Assembly (NCBI RefSeq): GCF_001921865.1
Contig: NZ_MSCT01000010.1
Span: 124,001-188,000, forward strand
DNA from: Pseudomonas chlororaphis
GTDB lineage: Bacteria > Pseudomonadota > Gammaproteobacteria > Pseudomonadales > Pseudomonadaceae
Reading direction: 5' to 3'
Length of the DNA stretch: 64,000 nt
A program made the position numbers and the translations under genes. Shown piece by piece: positions 54,201 through 61,829 of the stretch. Positions within the stretch are counted from its first letter, which is position 1. Every line of letters starts with the position of its first letter. The notes under the pieces were generated by a model, which was given only the letters and a program-made list of their open reading frames with translations, was not told the DNA's origin and ran no database searches.

Positions 54201-56073
54201 CTTGCTGATGTCCGACAAGCTGCAACTGGTCGCCGCCTTCAACCATCTGCACATCTTCATCGACCCGAACCCGAACCCGGCCACCAGCTTCGTCGAGCGC
54301 CAGCGCTTGTTCGACCTGCCGCGCTCGGCCTGGAGCGACTACGACAGCAGCATCATGTCCGAAGGCGGCGGCATCTTCTCGCGCAGCGCGAAGAGCATCG
54401 CCATTTCGCCGCAGATGAAGGAACGCTTCGACATCCAGGCCGACAAGCTGACCCCGACCGAGCTGCTCAACGCCTTGCTCAAGGCGCCGGTGGACTTGCT
54501 GTGGAACGGCGGTATCGGCACCTACGTCAAGGCCAGCACTGAAAGCCACGCCGACGTCGGCGACAAGGCCAACGACGCGTTGCGGGTCAACGGCAACGAG
54601 CTGCGCTGCAAGGTGGTGGGCGAGGGCGGCAACCTCGGCATGACCCAGCTGGGTCGTGTGGAATTCGGCCTCAACGGCGGCGGTTCCAACACCGACTTCA
54701 TCGACAACGCCGGCGGCGTGGACTGCTCCGACCACGAAGTGAACATCAAGATCCTGCTCAACGAAGTGGTGCAGGCCGGCGACATGACCGACAAGCAGCG
54801 CAACCAGCTGCTGGCGAGCATGACCGACGAAGTCGGTGGCCTGGTGTTGGGCAACAACTACAAGCAGACCCAGGCTTTGTCTTTGGCGGCGCGTCGCGCC
54901 TTTGCCCGGATCGCCGAGTACAAGCGCCTGATGAGCGACCTGGAAGGCCGCGGCAAGCTGGACCGCGCCATCGAGTTCCTGCCGTCCGAGGAGCAGCTGA
55001 ACGAGCGCGTCGCCGCCGGCCACGGGCTGACCCGTCCGGAACTGTCGGTGCTGATCTCCTACAGCAAGATCGACCTCAAGGAGCAGCTGCTGGGCTCCCT
55101 GGTGCCGGACGACGACTACCTGACCCGCGACATGGAAACCGCGTTCCCGCCGACCCTGGTCAGCAAGTTCGCCGACGCCATGCGCCGTCACCGCCTGAAG
55201 CGCGAGATCGTCAGCACCCAGATCGCCAACGACCTGGTCAACCACATGGGCATCACCTTCGTGCAGCGCTTGAAGGAGTCCACCGGCATGAGCCCGGCCA
55301 ACGTGGCGGGCGCCTATGTGATCGTGCGCGACATCTTCCATCTCCCGCACTGGTTCCGCCAGATCGAAGCCCTGGACCACCAGGTTTCGGCCCAGGTGCA
55401 ACTGGAGCTGATGGACGAGCTGATGCGCCTCGGCCGTCGCGCCACCCGCTGGTTCCTGCGCAGCCGTCGCAACGAGCAGGACGCGGCGCGCGATGTCGCG
55501 CACTTCGGCCCGCACCTGGCGGCGCTGGGCCTGAAGCTCGACGAGCTGTTGGAAGGCCCGACCCGCGAAGGCTGGCAGACCCGCTACACCGCGTACGTCG
55601 AGGCCGGCGTGCCTGAGCTGTTGGCGCGCATGGTGGCAGGTACCACCCACCTGTACACCCTGCTGCCGATCATCGAGGCCGCCGACGTGACCGGCCACGA
55701 CGCCGCCGATGTGGCCAAGGCCTACTTCGCCGTGGGCAGCGCCCTGGACTTGCCGTGGTACCTGCAGCAGATCAGCGATCTGCCGGTGGCCAACAACTGG
55801 CAGGCCCAGGCGCGCGAAGCCTTCCGCGACGACGTGGACTGGCAGCAGCGGGCGATCACCATCTCGGTCCTGCAAATGGCCGACGCGCCGCAAGACATGG
55901 AAGCCCGCGTGGCCCTGTGGCTTGAGCAGAACCAGAGCATGGTCGAGCGCTGGCGTTCGATGCTGGTGGAAATCCGTGCCGCCAGCGGCACCGACTACGC
56001 CATGTACGCGGTGGCCAACCGCGAACTGCTGGACCTGGCCATGAGCGGTCAATCGGTGCTCGTCACCGCCTGA
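51205..56073 (+). CDS. gdhB: NAD-specific glutamate dehydrogenase, large type
   Basis: Cytoplasmic enzyme of 1622 residues that deaminates glutamate to 2-oxoglutarate with NAD. ATG 51205 (MAFFTAASKADFQHQL) has a GGAG site 8 nt upstream. The long N-terminal regulatory part holds ACT-like repeats. The catalytic core shows VPVGAKGGFLPRRLP and, before it, FGNVARGGLRWSDREEDFRT; the NAD-binding section has SITVVGVGDMAGDVFGNGLL, and KVVGEGGNLGMTQ follows it. This giant GDH is typical of Pseudomonas, where it is regulated by arginine and urea. It ends with a strong terminator. Confidence 0.97.
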   Translation: MAFFTAASKADFQHQLQAALAQHISEQALPQVALFAEQFFGIISLDELTQRRLSDLAGCTLSAWRLLERFDHAQPQVRVYNPDYERHGWQSTHTAVEVLHHDLPFLVDSVRTELNRRGYSIHTLQTTVLSVRRGSKNELLEILPKGTQGEGVQQESLMYLEIDRCANTAELNVLSKELEQVLGEVRVAVADFEPMKAKVQELIDGIGNSQFVIDSDEKIEIKSFLEWLVGNHFTFLGYEEFVVREDQNGGHIEYDQNSFLGLAKLLRAGLTVDDLRIEDYAVNYLREPTPLSFAKAAHPSRVHRPAYPDYVSIRQIDADGKVLKECRFMGLYTSSVYGESVRVIPYIRRKVEIIEQRSGFQAKAHLGKELAQVLEVLPRDDLFQTPVDELFSTVMSIVQIQERNKIRVFLRKDPYGRFCYCLAYVPRDIYSTEVRQKIQQVLMDRLKASDCEFWTFFSESVLARVQLILRVDPKNRLDIDPLLLEKEVVQACRSWQDDYAALTVESFGEAHGTNVLADFPKGFPAGYRERFAAHSAVVDMQHLLSLSEKNPLVMSFYQPLGQVSGQRELHCKLYHADTPLALSDVLPILENLGLRVLGEFPYRLRHTNGREFWIHDFAFTAAEGLDLDIQQLNDTLQDAFVHIVRGDAENDAFNRLVLTAGLPWRDVALLRAYARYLKQIRLGFDLGYIASTLNNHTDIARELTRLFKTRFYLARKLTSEDLEDKQQRLEHAILTALDEVQVLNEDRILRRYLDLIKATLRTNFYQTDANGQNKSYFSFKFNPHAIPELPKPVPKFEIFVYSPRVEGVHLRFGNVARGGLRWSDREEDFRTEVLGLVKAQQVKNSVIVPVGAKGGFLPRRLPLGGSRDEIAAEGIACYRIFISGLLDITDNLKDGALVPPANVVRHDDDDPYLVVAADKGTATFSDIANGIAIDYGFWLGDAFASGGSAGYDHKKMGITAKGAWVGVQRHFRERGINVQEDSITVVGVGDMAGDVFGNGLLMSDKLQLVAAFNHLHIFIDPNPNPATSFVERQRLFDLPRSAWSDYDSSIMSEGGGIFSRSAKSIAISPQMKERFDIQADKLTPTELLNALLKAPVDLLWNGGIGTYVKASTESHADVGDKANDALRVNGNELRCKVVGEGGNLGMTQLGRVEFGLNGGGSNTDFIDNAGGVDCSDHEVNIKILLNEVVQAGDMTDKQRNQLLASMTDEVGGLVLGNNYKQTQALSLAARRAFARIAEYKRLMSDLEGRGKLDRAIEFLPSEEQLNERVAAGHGLTRPELSVLISYSKIDLKEQLLGSLVPDDDYLTRDMETAFPPTLVSKFADAMRRHRLKREIVSTQIANDLVNHMGITFVQRLKESTGMSPANVAGAYVIVRDIFHLPHWFRQIEALDHQVSAQVQLELMDELMRLGRRATRWFLRSRRNEQDAARDVAHFGPHLAALGLKLDELLEGPTREGWQTRYTAYVEAGVPELLARMVAGTTHLYTLLPIIEAADVTGHDAADVAKAYFAVGSALDLPWYLQQISDLPVANNWQAQAREAFRDDVDWQQRAITISVLQMADAPQDMEARVALWLEQNQSMVERWRSMLVEIRAASGTDYAMYAVANRELLDLAMSGQSVLVTA

Positions 56074-56087
56074 TCGAGCGTTGCCTG

Positions 56088-56124
56088 AAAAAGCCCCGTA
56101 TCGCGAGATACGGGGCTTTTTTTT
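56088..56124 (+). terminator. Rho-independent terminator after gdhB
   Basis: Stem GCCCCGTATC and GATACGGGGC around a GCGA tetraloop, flanked by an A-run and followed by eight T. It lies 15 nt after the stop and can terminate from both strands. Confidence 0.95.
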
Positions 56125-56152
56125 GCCTCATGGAATCGGTATGGCCGCCCCC

Positions 56153-56252
56153 TGTAGGAGCGAAGCTTGCTCGCGATCCGCGCAGCGGCCAGACAGCCGC
56201 TTATCCGGCGTTGTCTGTACCGGCCTCATCGCGAGCAAGCTTCGCTCCTACA
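56153..56252. repeat. REP pair, GTAGGAGCGA class
   Basis: TGTAGGAGCGAAGCTTGCTC at 56153 and its reverse complement ending GCTCCTACA at 56252, across about 50 bp. It lies in the convergent gap between gdhB and the cupin gene, next to the terminator. Confidence 0.85.
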
Positions 56253-56266
56253 GGAGAGGCCGGGGC

Positions 56267-56686
56267 TTATTTTTTCAGCGGCGTCAGCACGTCGTCCTTG
56301 TCGTCCTTGAGCATGAACACCAGCAGCTTGGCCGGCTGGGTGGTGCTGGCGTTGGCCGACACCGGATGCTGCGAGCCGGCCGGCTCGTACCAGGATTGCC
56401 CGGCTTTGTAGGTGATGGCCGGCTCGTCGTTGACCCGCGAGGTGATCTCGCCTTCCAGCACATAGGCCATGGCCGAGCCGGCGTGCATGTGCGGCACCGT
56501 GGCCTGGCCCGGAGCGTACTCGACGGTGAGCATCATGGCGGTCTTGCCGGGGGCGTTGGTCAACTGATGCTCCTGCAGGACAGTGAGCTTTTCCTGGCCG
56601 TACACCGGGTCATGGGCGGCGGCGCCAAGGCTGGTCAGCAGGCCGAGGCCGGCAAGGGCGCAGGTGAGGGCGTTGAGGGTTTTCAT
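56267..56686 (-). CDS. Exported cupin-domain protein
   Basis: Periplasmic protein of 139 residues. It has a signal peptide (MKTLNALTCALAGLGLLTS, cleavage near GAAA) and a GGAGA ribosome site at good spacing. The cupin barrel has metal-ligand motifs VPHMHAGSAMAYVLEGE and YEPAGSQHPVSANAS. The DNA 55 bp before its start carries the GGGATTGGTTATAGG box shared with the carboxymuconolactone-decarboxylase-like gene, so it is a likely MocR target. Confidence 0.88.
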   Translation of the reverse strand: MKTLNALTCALAGLGLLTSLGAAAHDPVYGQEKLTVLQEHQLTNAPGKTAMMLTVEYAPGQATVPHMHAGSAMAYVLEGEITSRVNDEPAITYKAGQSWYEPAGSQHPVSANASTTQPAKLLVFMLKDDKDDVLTPLKK

Positions 56687-56741
56687 CTGGGTTTCTCCGG
56701 TTCGAGGGGGTGATTCAAGGTAAGCCGAGCTCCCCGATCGG

Positions 56742-56758
56742 CCTATAACCAATCCCGG
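56742..56758 (-). promoter_or_regulatory. MocR box before the cupin gene
   Basis: On the minus strand the sequence CCGGGATTGGTTATAGG is identical over 17 bp to the box before the CMD gene (58715-58731), at nearly the same distance (55 versus 59 bp) and orientation relative to the start. Confidence 0.75.
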
Positions 56759-56780
56759 CAAAGAACGGCAGACCAATGCC

Positions 56781-57062
56781 TCAGTGATCGAAGTCCAGGG
56801 CGCAGGCCAGGCGGCTGGCCAGCAGGTCGATGAAGCCCTGGGCCGCCGGCAGGCGGAAATGCGCCTGCATCTCGGCCGCCGAGCGCCACTGGCCGCGCAC
56901 GGTCCAGTGCAAGGGGTCGCCGGCGTCGCGGCGAGCGCTGTACGCCAGGCAACCGGGGGCCGCGCCCAGGGTGGCGAGCAGCGTCGTCAAACGTTGGCCA
57001 AGCTCGTCCGAGCGGCCCTGGGCGGCGCGGATCTGCACGGTGTTGATGGCTGGACTGGACAT
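56781..57062 (-). CDS. Antibiotic biosynthesis monooxygenase (ABM) domain protein
   Basis: A 93-residue protein of the dimeric ABM fold (INTVQIRAAQGRSDELGQRL; WRSAAEMQAHFRLPAAQGF). Relatives such as YgiN oxidise quinols and related aromatics without a cofactor. It starts at ATG 57062 and lies between the cupin and regulator genes on the same strand. A variant of the MocR box lies about 96 bp upstream. Confidence 0.85.
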   Translation of the reverse strand: MSSPAINTVQIRAAQGRSDELGQRLTTLLATLGAAPGCLAYSARRDAGDPLHWTVRGQWRSAAEMQAHFRLPAAQGFIDLLASRLACALDFDH

Positions 57063-57158
57063 CTGGAATCCTCCGCGAAGTCCCGTCGGCGGCGCAAGGT
57101 ATCCGCCGCGACGGCATGGGGTGGAGGCTTAGGGTAGGGCCGCGAGGTTGCAACAAAA

Positions 57159-57174
57159 ATAGCCAATCCCCGGG
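57159..57174 (-). promoter_or_regulatory. Variant MocR box before the ABM gene
   Basis: On the minus strand CCCGGGGATTGGCTAT differs from the other boxes by an extra G and one base change (GGCTAT for GGTTAT). Two overlapping CCCGGG repeats here may also act as a weak terminator for the regulator gene. Confidence 0.55.
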
Positions 57175-57190
57175 AAAAGCCCCGGGCCAA

Positions 57191-58624
57191 TCAGGCGATC
57201 TGCCGCAGCAGGTCGCGCACCTTGCCCAGGGCCGGGTCGATGTCCAGGGTTTCGATGGCGCCGAAGCCGATGAACAGCCCGTCCCTGACCGGCTGCTGAT
57301 AGAAGAAACCGTGCAGCGGGTACAGCCCGACCTCGACTTTCTTCGCCAGCTCCAACAGCAATGGGATGTTCACCGGCACCTTGCACAGTGCCGCCATGTG
57401 GAAGCCGGCGGTGGACGGCACGGCCTGCAGCCAGGGCGCGAGGTCGCCGTCGAGGCGTTGCAGGATGCGCTCGCGGCGCCCGGCGTACACCGTGTGGCAG
57501 CGGCGGATGTGCTTGAGCAGGTAGCCCTCGGCAATGAACTTGGCCAGTGCCCATTGCGGCAGGGTCGAGGTGTGGCAATCGCTCAGGCGCTTGGCCTTGA
57601 CCACCGCCGGCAGGATCGCCGGCGGCAGCACCGCGTAGCCCAGGCGCAACTGCGGCAGCATGGTCTTGGAGAAGGTCCCGACATAGGCCACCACGCCGCG
57701 TTTATCCAGGCTTTGCAGGGAGTCGGTGGGGCGTCCCTCGTAGCGGAAATCGCTGTCGTAGTCGTCCTCGATGACGATCGCCCCCAACTCCCGCGCCCGC
57801 TCCAGCAGGGCTTCGCGGCGGGCGTGGCTCATGGGCATGCCCAGGGGGAACTGGTGGGACGGGGTGACGTAGATCAGCCGCACGCCGTCGGGAATCCGCT
57901 CGACCTGGATGCCTTCCTCGTCCACCGGCACCCCGACCACCGTCGCGCCCTGGGCGCTGAACAACAGGCGCGCGGGGGTGTAGCCGGGGTCTTCCATGGC
58001 CACCAGGCTGCCGGGTTCCAGCACCACCCGGGCGATCAGGTCGAGGGCCTGTTGCGCGCCATTGCAGACCACGATGTCGGCGTCGCCGCAGATCACGCCG
58101 CGGGAGAACGACACATGCCCGGCAATCGCGCTGCGCAGGGCCGGCAGGCCTTCGGGCTGGCTGTAGAAACCGCCGCTCTGGGCCACCCGGCGCAGGGCGT
58201 CCTGGGTGCAGCGCCGCCATTCTTCCTGGGGGAACTGATTGCGTGTGGTGGCGCCGCCGATGAACTCGTAGCGCGAGGTGCCTTCCAGGGTCGGATGGCT
58301 CAGGGGCGAGGGCAGTTCCTGCCATTTTTCCAGGCTTTGCGCGCAGGCCAGGTCCGCGGCGCTCTGCTTGCGTTCGGCCTTGACCGGGCGGGCGTTGACG
58401 AAGGTGCCGCGGCCGATCCGGCCGATCAAAAAGTTTTCGTAGGTCAGCAGGCTGTAGGTGTCCGACACAGTCTTGCGCGAGATGCCCAGTTGCTCGGCCA
58501 GCAGGCGGCTGGGCGGCAACTGTGTGCCCGTCGCCAGCCGTCCGCACTCGATGGCGTCGCGCAATTGCCGGTACAGCTGCTCGGCCAGGTCCTTGCGCCC
58601 GTTGATGACGACATGCAGTTCCAT
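57191..58624 (-). CDS. MocR/PdxR family regulator (GntR domain fused to aminotransferase fold)
   Basis: A 477-residue protein. The N-terminal GntR winged helix (QLPPSRLLAEQLGISRKTVS) is linked to a fold-type-I PLP domain with VVCNGAQQALDLIARVVLEP, EDPGYTPARLLFSAQGA, the acid pair EDDYDSDFRYEG and the PLP lysine in VGTFSKTMLPQLRLGY. MocR proteins bind PLP or an amino acid and activate divergent genes. It is divergent from the CMD and azoreductase genes; start ATG 58624. Confidence 0.94.
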   Translation of the reverse strand: MELHVVINGRKDLAEQLYRQLRDAIECGRLATGTQLPPSRLLAEQLGISRKTVSDTYSLLTYENFLIGRIGRGTFVNARPVKAERKQSAADLACAQSLEKWQELPSPLSHPTLEGTSRYEFIGGATTRNQFPQEEWRRCTQDALRRVAQSGGFYSQPEGLPALRSAIAGHVSFSRGVICGDADIVVCNGAQQALDLIARVVLEPGSLVAMEDPGYTPARLLFSAQGATVVGVPVDEEGIQVERIPDGVRLIYVTPSHQFPLGMPMSHARREALLERARELGAIVIEDDYDSDFRYEGRPTDSLQSLDKRGVVAYVGTFSKTMLPQLRLGYAVLPPAILPAVVKAKRLSDCHTSTLPQWALAKFIAEGYLLKHIRRCHTVYAGRRERILQRLDGDLAPWLQAVPSTAGFHMAALCKVPVNIPLLLELAKKVEVGLYPLHGFFYQQPVRDGLFIGFGAIETLDIDPALGKVRDLLRQIA

Positions 58625-58707
58625 CGATGAGATTCCAAAACGATCAGTGCCCGCCAGATTACCCCCAAGGCCGGGTTTGGTGTAGCGGCCGGCCCATTGG
58701 ACTGCCC

Positions 58708-58731
58708 ATAACCCCCGGGATTGGTTATAGG
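58708..58731. promoter_or_regulatory. MocR operator in the divergent promoter
   Basis: ATAACC (58708-58713) and GGTTAT (58723-58728) form an inverted repeat, and the right part is the 17-bp box CCGGGATTGGTTATAGG (58715-58731) seen before the cupin gene. It lies between the regulator and the CMD gene. Confidence 0.75.
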
Positions 58732-58790
58732 ACCTGGCGGCCACGCCCCTTAGGCTATGCCATATCCATTCGCAACGCCCACGGTGCCCC

Positions 58791-59231
58791 ATGGAACCCC
58801 GCCTGGATTACTACAGCGCCTCGCCAGAAGCCCTCAAGGGCCTGCTGATGCTCGAAGCCCAGACCTTCGAGCTGTCCATCGAGAAGCCGCTGCTGGAACT
58901 GGTCAAGGTCCGTGTTTCGCAGCTCAACCACTGCGCGTTCTGCGCCGACATGCATGCGGTGCAGGCCCGTCAACACGGCGAGAGCGAGCCGCGGCTGCAT
59001 GCCCTGAGCGTGTGGCGCGATTCGGCGGCGTTCAGCCCGCGGGAAAAGGCCGCGCTGGCCTGGAGCGAGGCGGTGACCCTGTTGTCCGAGGCCGCGGTGC
59101 CGGATGGGGTGTTCCAGGCCGCACGCGGCGAATTCAGCGAACGCGAGCTGGTCGACCTGACCGTCGCGGTGGCCGCCATCAACTGCTGGAACCGCCTGGC
59201 CGTGGCGTTTCGCCAACAGCCCAGCGTTTAA
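58791..59231 (+). CDS. Carboxymuconolactone decarboxylase/AhpD-like protein
   Basis: A 146-residue protein with the peroxidase-type CxxC pair in QLNHCAFCADMHAVQARQHG, the alkylhydroperoxidase AhpD signature, so a thiol redox role is more likely than ring decarboxylation. It has the tail VAVAAINCWNRLAVAFRQ. It is the first gene of a probable two-gene operon with azoR, facing the MocR regulator. Confidence 0.9.
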   Translation: MEPRLDYYSASPEALKGLLMLEAQTFELSIEKPLLELVKVRVSQLNHCAFCADMHAVQARQHGESEPRLHALSVWRDSAAFSPREKAALAWSEAVTLLSEAAVPDGVFQAARGEFSERELVDLTVAVAAINCWNRLAVAFRQQPSV

Positions 59232-59263
59232 CCCCGTTTTTCAATCCCACCAAGGTAACTGTC

Positions 59264-59890
59264 ATGAAACTGCTGCACGTCGACGCCAGCTCCAAAGGCC
59301 AGCGTTCCAATTCCCGGGCCCTGGGCCGTCACTTCATCGAGCTGCTGCAAGGCCAGGGCGTGGAACTGGACATCGACTACCTGGACCTCGCGGTGGAAAC
59401 GCCGCCCCACGTCAGCGAAGCCTTTGCCATCGCCACCTACACCGCGCCGCATGCGCGCACGGAAGAAATGCGCCAGACCCTGGCGGCCTCGGACGCCCTG
59501 TGCCAGCGGGTGATGGACGCCGACGCCTGCCTGTTCGCCATGCCGATGTACAACTGGTCGATGCCGTCGACCTTCAAGGCGTTCATCGACAGCATCACCC
59601 GCACCGAGCTGACCTACCTCAACACCCCGGACGGTATCGTCGGCCAGTTGACCCGGCAGAAGGTGCTGTTCCTCACCAGCCGCGGCGCCGACCTGCGCCC
59701 GGGCAATCCCATGGCCTGGATGGACGCGCTGACCCCGGCGCTGAAGGCCGCCTTTGCCTTTATCGGCGTGGAACAGCCGCTGTTCGTCGACGCCCAGCCG
59801 CTGCAATTCGCCAACCCCGAAGCCCGCGAGGAAGCCCTGGAACGGGCCCGGGCCGAGCTGGCGGTGGTGGCGCGGCAATGGGCGGCGTGA
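59264..59890 (+). CDS. azoR: FMN-dependent NADH-azoreductase / quinone reductase
   Basis: Flavodoxin-fold enzyme of 208 residues (MKLLHVDASSKGQRSNSRAL). It reduces quinones and azo dyes by two electrons with NADH. Flavin-contact blocks are MPMYNWSMPSTFKAFIDS and FLTSRGADLRPG. It lies 32 bp after the CMD gene. Together the operon looks like a defence against quinones or other electrophiles. Confidence 0.92.
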   Translation: MKLLHVDASSKGQRSNSRALGRHFIELLQGQGVELDIDYLDLAVETPPHVSEAFAIATYTAPHARTEEMRQTLAASDALCQRVMDADACLFAMPMYNWSMPSTFKAFIDSITRTELTYLNTPDGIVGQLTRQKVLFLTSRGADLRPGNPMAWMDALTPALKAAFAFIGVEQPLFVDAQPLQFANPEAREEALERARAELAVVARQWAA

Positions 59891-59918
59891 CGCCTCGATA
59901 ACGACGGCTGCGCCGTCG

Positions 59919-59984
59919 ATCGCGAGCCAGCTCGCTCCTACAGGGACGGCCGCGTTCTTTGTAGGAGCGAGCTGGCTCGCGACA
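59919..59984. repeat. REP pair, GTAGGAGCGA class, tail-to-tail
   Basis: An arm ending GCTCGCTCCTACA (59919-59942) and an arm beginning TGTAGGAGCGAGCTGGCTCG (59960-59984). The order is reversed compared with the pairs at 31890 and 56153. It sits between the convergent azoR and the small exported protein. Confidence 0.82.
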
Positions 59985-60009
59985 AGACCCGTCAGGCCGA
60001 CACCCAACC

Positions 60010-60363
60010 TCAAGGCCGCTGCGGGGTCACCGAGGTGCCGAAGCTGTTGCCCATCCGCGTGCCGGTGGCCGCGGGCGTGGCCAGGCCCATCTGGTTCGGC
60101 GCGCGTTTGTTGATCGGCACCTGCATGGCTTCCTGGTTCATCTGGGTGGCCTTGGCGCCGTCGGGGTTGTTGCCCATCTGTTGGCTCAGGCAATCGTAGT
60201 CCGGGGCCTTGTAACCGCCGACGCTGACATCCACGCAACCGCCTCGGCCGACGGCCGTGGCGTTTTCGGCCGGCGGTTCGACAGGCTCGGCGGCGTGGCC
60301 GGCCAGCGGCAGCAGGGCACCGAGCAGCAGGCTGGCGGCAAGGGTGTAGACACGGTGTTTCAT
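60010..60363 (-). CDS. Small exported protein, unknown
   Basis: A 117-residue protein with a signal peptide (MKHRVYTLAASLLLGALLPL, cleavage near GHAA) and a strong AGGAGG ribosome site. The mature part has two cysteines (GGCVDVSVGGY, YDCLSQQMGN) and a Pro/Thr-rich tail ending TPQRP. No known family. It is divergent from vreA. Confidence 0.8.
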   Translation of the reverse strand: MKHRVYTLAASLLLGALLPLAGHAAEPVEPPAENATAVGRGGCVDVSVGGYKAPDYDCLSQQMGNNPDGAKATQMNQEAMQVPINKRAPNQMGLATPAATGTRMGNSFGTSVTPQRP

Positions 60364-60455
60364 GGGGGCCTCCTGGCGGGCCCGGGAGGGGCCGTTGTGG
60401 TCCTTGAGTGTAGAGCAGGACGCGTGGCGAAAAGGTGATGGTTTTTTTGCGGGCG

Positions 60456-60473
60456 CCGTCACACCAGATTCAT
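60456..60473 (+). promoter_or_regulatory. Weak Pho-box-like repeat upstream of vreA
   Basis: CCGTCAC and GATTCAT are spaced by 4 nt as in the PhoB half-site pair (CTGTCAT, 4 nt, CTGTCAT), with about 9 of 14 positions matching. The box ends only 14 bp before ATG 60488, which is close; a later GTG start at 60515 would ease this. Confidence 0.35.
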
Positions 60474-60487
60474 AAACTGGCCTCAGG

Positions 60488-61249
60488 ATGACGGTTTTCA
60501 GGGACAGGTCAGCCGTGCAGCGACGCCGAGCAAAGGTCGGGTATCGGTCTTTCTTTCACGCGTGGATCGCGCGCTGCGGCCTTGCGCTGCTATTGGCGCT
60601 GGCGGTCTCGGGCGTGGCCCGGGCGGAGCCGCCGATGGTGGATTCGCGACAGTTGCAGGACCTGGACATCGCCGCCCAGGACCTGGCCGACGCCCTGGAA
60701 CTTTTCAGTCGTTCGACCGGGATGGCGGTGCTGGTGGACCGCGAACTGACCCGGGGGCGTCGCTCGGTACGGGTCCAGGGGCGCTACAGCGCCCGGGATG
60801 CCTTGAGTCGCCTGCTGACAGGGAGTGGTTTGATGGCCCGTTACGCCCGTTCCGATGCTTTTACCTTGCAAGTCGCCCAACTCAGCGATCCGCCCGCCGC
60901 CAAAGGCGCGGGCGGCAGCGCCGGGGCCTGGGCCAACGGCAGTTTCGCCAGCGCCTTGCAGCGCGCGGTGGAGGCCGGCCTGTGCCGTTCGGAATTGACC
61001 CGCCCGGGTCGCTACCGCGCGGTGCTGCAACTGTGGATCGACCGCGGCGGGCATATCGAGCACAGCCGCCTGGTCACCACCACCGGCGACCTGAGCCGCG
61101 ACGAGGCGCTGGTGCAGAGCCTCGGCGAGACCTGGGTCGAGCGCCCGGCGCCGAGTTCGCTGCGCCAGCCCGTGACCTTGCTTCTGCTGCCCGACAGCAC
61201 AGGAAAACCCATGGATTGCCGACAGCGGGAAGGAGCTTCCGGGGCATGA
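60488..61249 (+). CDS. vreA: VreA: STN-domain signalling protein
   Basis: A 253-residue exported protein. The signal peptide follows a basic leader (LALLLALAVSGVARA). An STN domain (LDIAAQDLADALELFSRSTG through YARSDAFTLQVA) resembles the signalling domain of TonB receptors but no beta-barrel follows; instead a TonB-like C-terminal domain (AVLQLWIDRGGHIEHSRLV) ends the protein. This is the layout of P. aeruginosa VreA. Its stop overlaps vreI as ATGA. ATG 60488 has a poor ribosome site; GTG 60515 is an alternative. Confidence 0.85.
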   Translation: MTVFRDRSAVQRRRAKVGYRSFFHAWIARCGLALLLALAVSGVARAEPPMVDSRQLQDLDIAAQDLADALELFSRSTGMAVLVDRELTRGRRSVRVQGRYSARDALSRLLTGSGLMARYARSDAFTLQVAQLSDPPAAKGAGGSAGAWANGSFASALQRAVEAGLCRSELTRPGRYRAVLQLWIDRGGHIEHSRLVTTTGDLSRDEALVQSLGETWVERPAPSSLRQPVTLLLLPDSTGKPMDCRQREGASGA

Positions 61250-61791
61250 AGAATACCGGGCACAGTCCGATGGTCAGGTTGTTCCTGAGCTCCTACGACG
61301 ACTTCAAGGCGCGCCTGCGCCGCCGCCTGGGCTCGGAGGACCTGGCCAACGACGTGCTGCATGAAACCTACCTGCGGGTCGACCGCATGGAAGCGCCGCC
61401 GAACCTGGCCCAGCCCAATGCCTACCTCTATCGCATGGCCCTGAACATCGCCGCCGACCGCCGCCAGGCCGACGCCCGGTTGCTGACCGGCAGCGAGGTC
61501 GAGGAGCTGTTGCAGATCAGCGACGAGGCCCTGGACCCGTCGCGGGTGGTGGGCGGGCAGAAGGAAATCCAGTCCCTGCTCAAGGCGCTCTACGAGCTGC
61601 CGGCGCGGCGGCGCAGGATCTTCATCGCCGCGCGCCTGGAGGAGGCGCCGCACCTGGAAATTTCCCAGCGCTTCGGTATTTCGACACGGATGGTCGAGAA
61701 GGAAATCAAGGCGGCCCTGGGCCATTGCGCCGCGCGCCTTGAAAGAAAAGTGATTCAGCGGTTCGGTCCCGGCGCCGGAAAACCGTCCTAG
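61246..61791 (+). CDS. vreI: VreI: ECF sigma factor
   Basis: A 181-residue sigma-70 family ECF factor. Region 2 is seen in LANDVLHETYLRVDRME and NAYLYRMALNIAADRRQ; region 4 in PARRRRIFIAARLEEAPHLE and FGISTRMVEKEIKAAL. In P. aeruginosa VreI transcribes hxc secretion genes and others under phosphate limitation. It is coupled to vreA by a 4-nt overlap. Confidence 0.9.
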   Translation: MKNTGHSPMVRLFLSSYDDFKARLRRRLGSEDLANDVLHETYLRVDRMEAPPNLAQPNAYLYRMALNIAADRRQADARLLTGSEVEELLQISDEALDPSRVVGGQKEIQSLLKALYELPARRRRIFIAARLEEAPHLEISQRFGISTRMVEKEIKAALGHCAARLERKVIQRFGPGAGKPS

Positions 61792-61829
61792 TCACAAAGG
61801 CCCCGATTAATCCGTGAGTACCTGCACGC

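Noticed and set aside
52858..56052. Minus-strand open frame of over 1000 codons across gdhB
   Set aside because: Shadow of GdhB; no family features.
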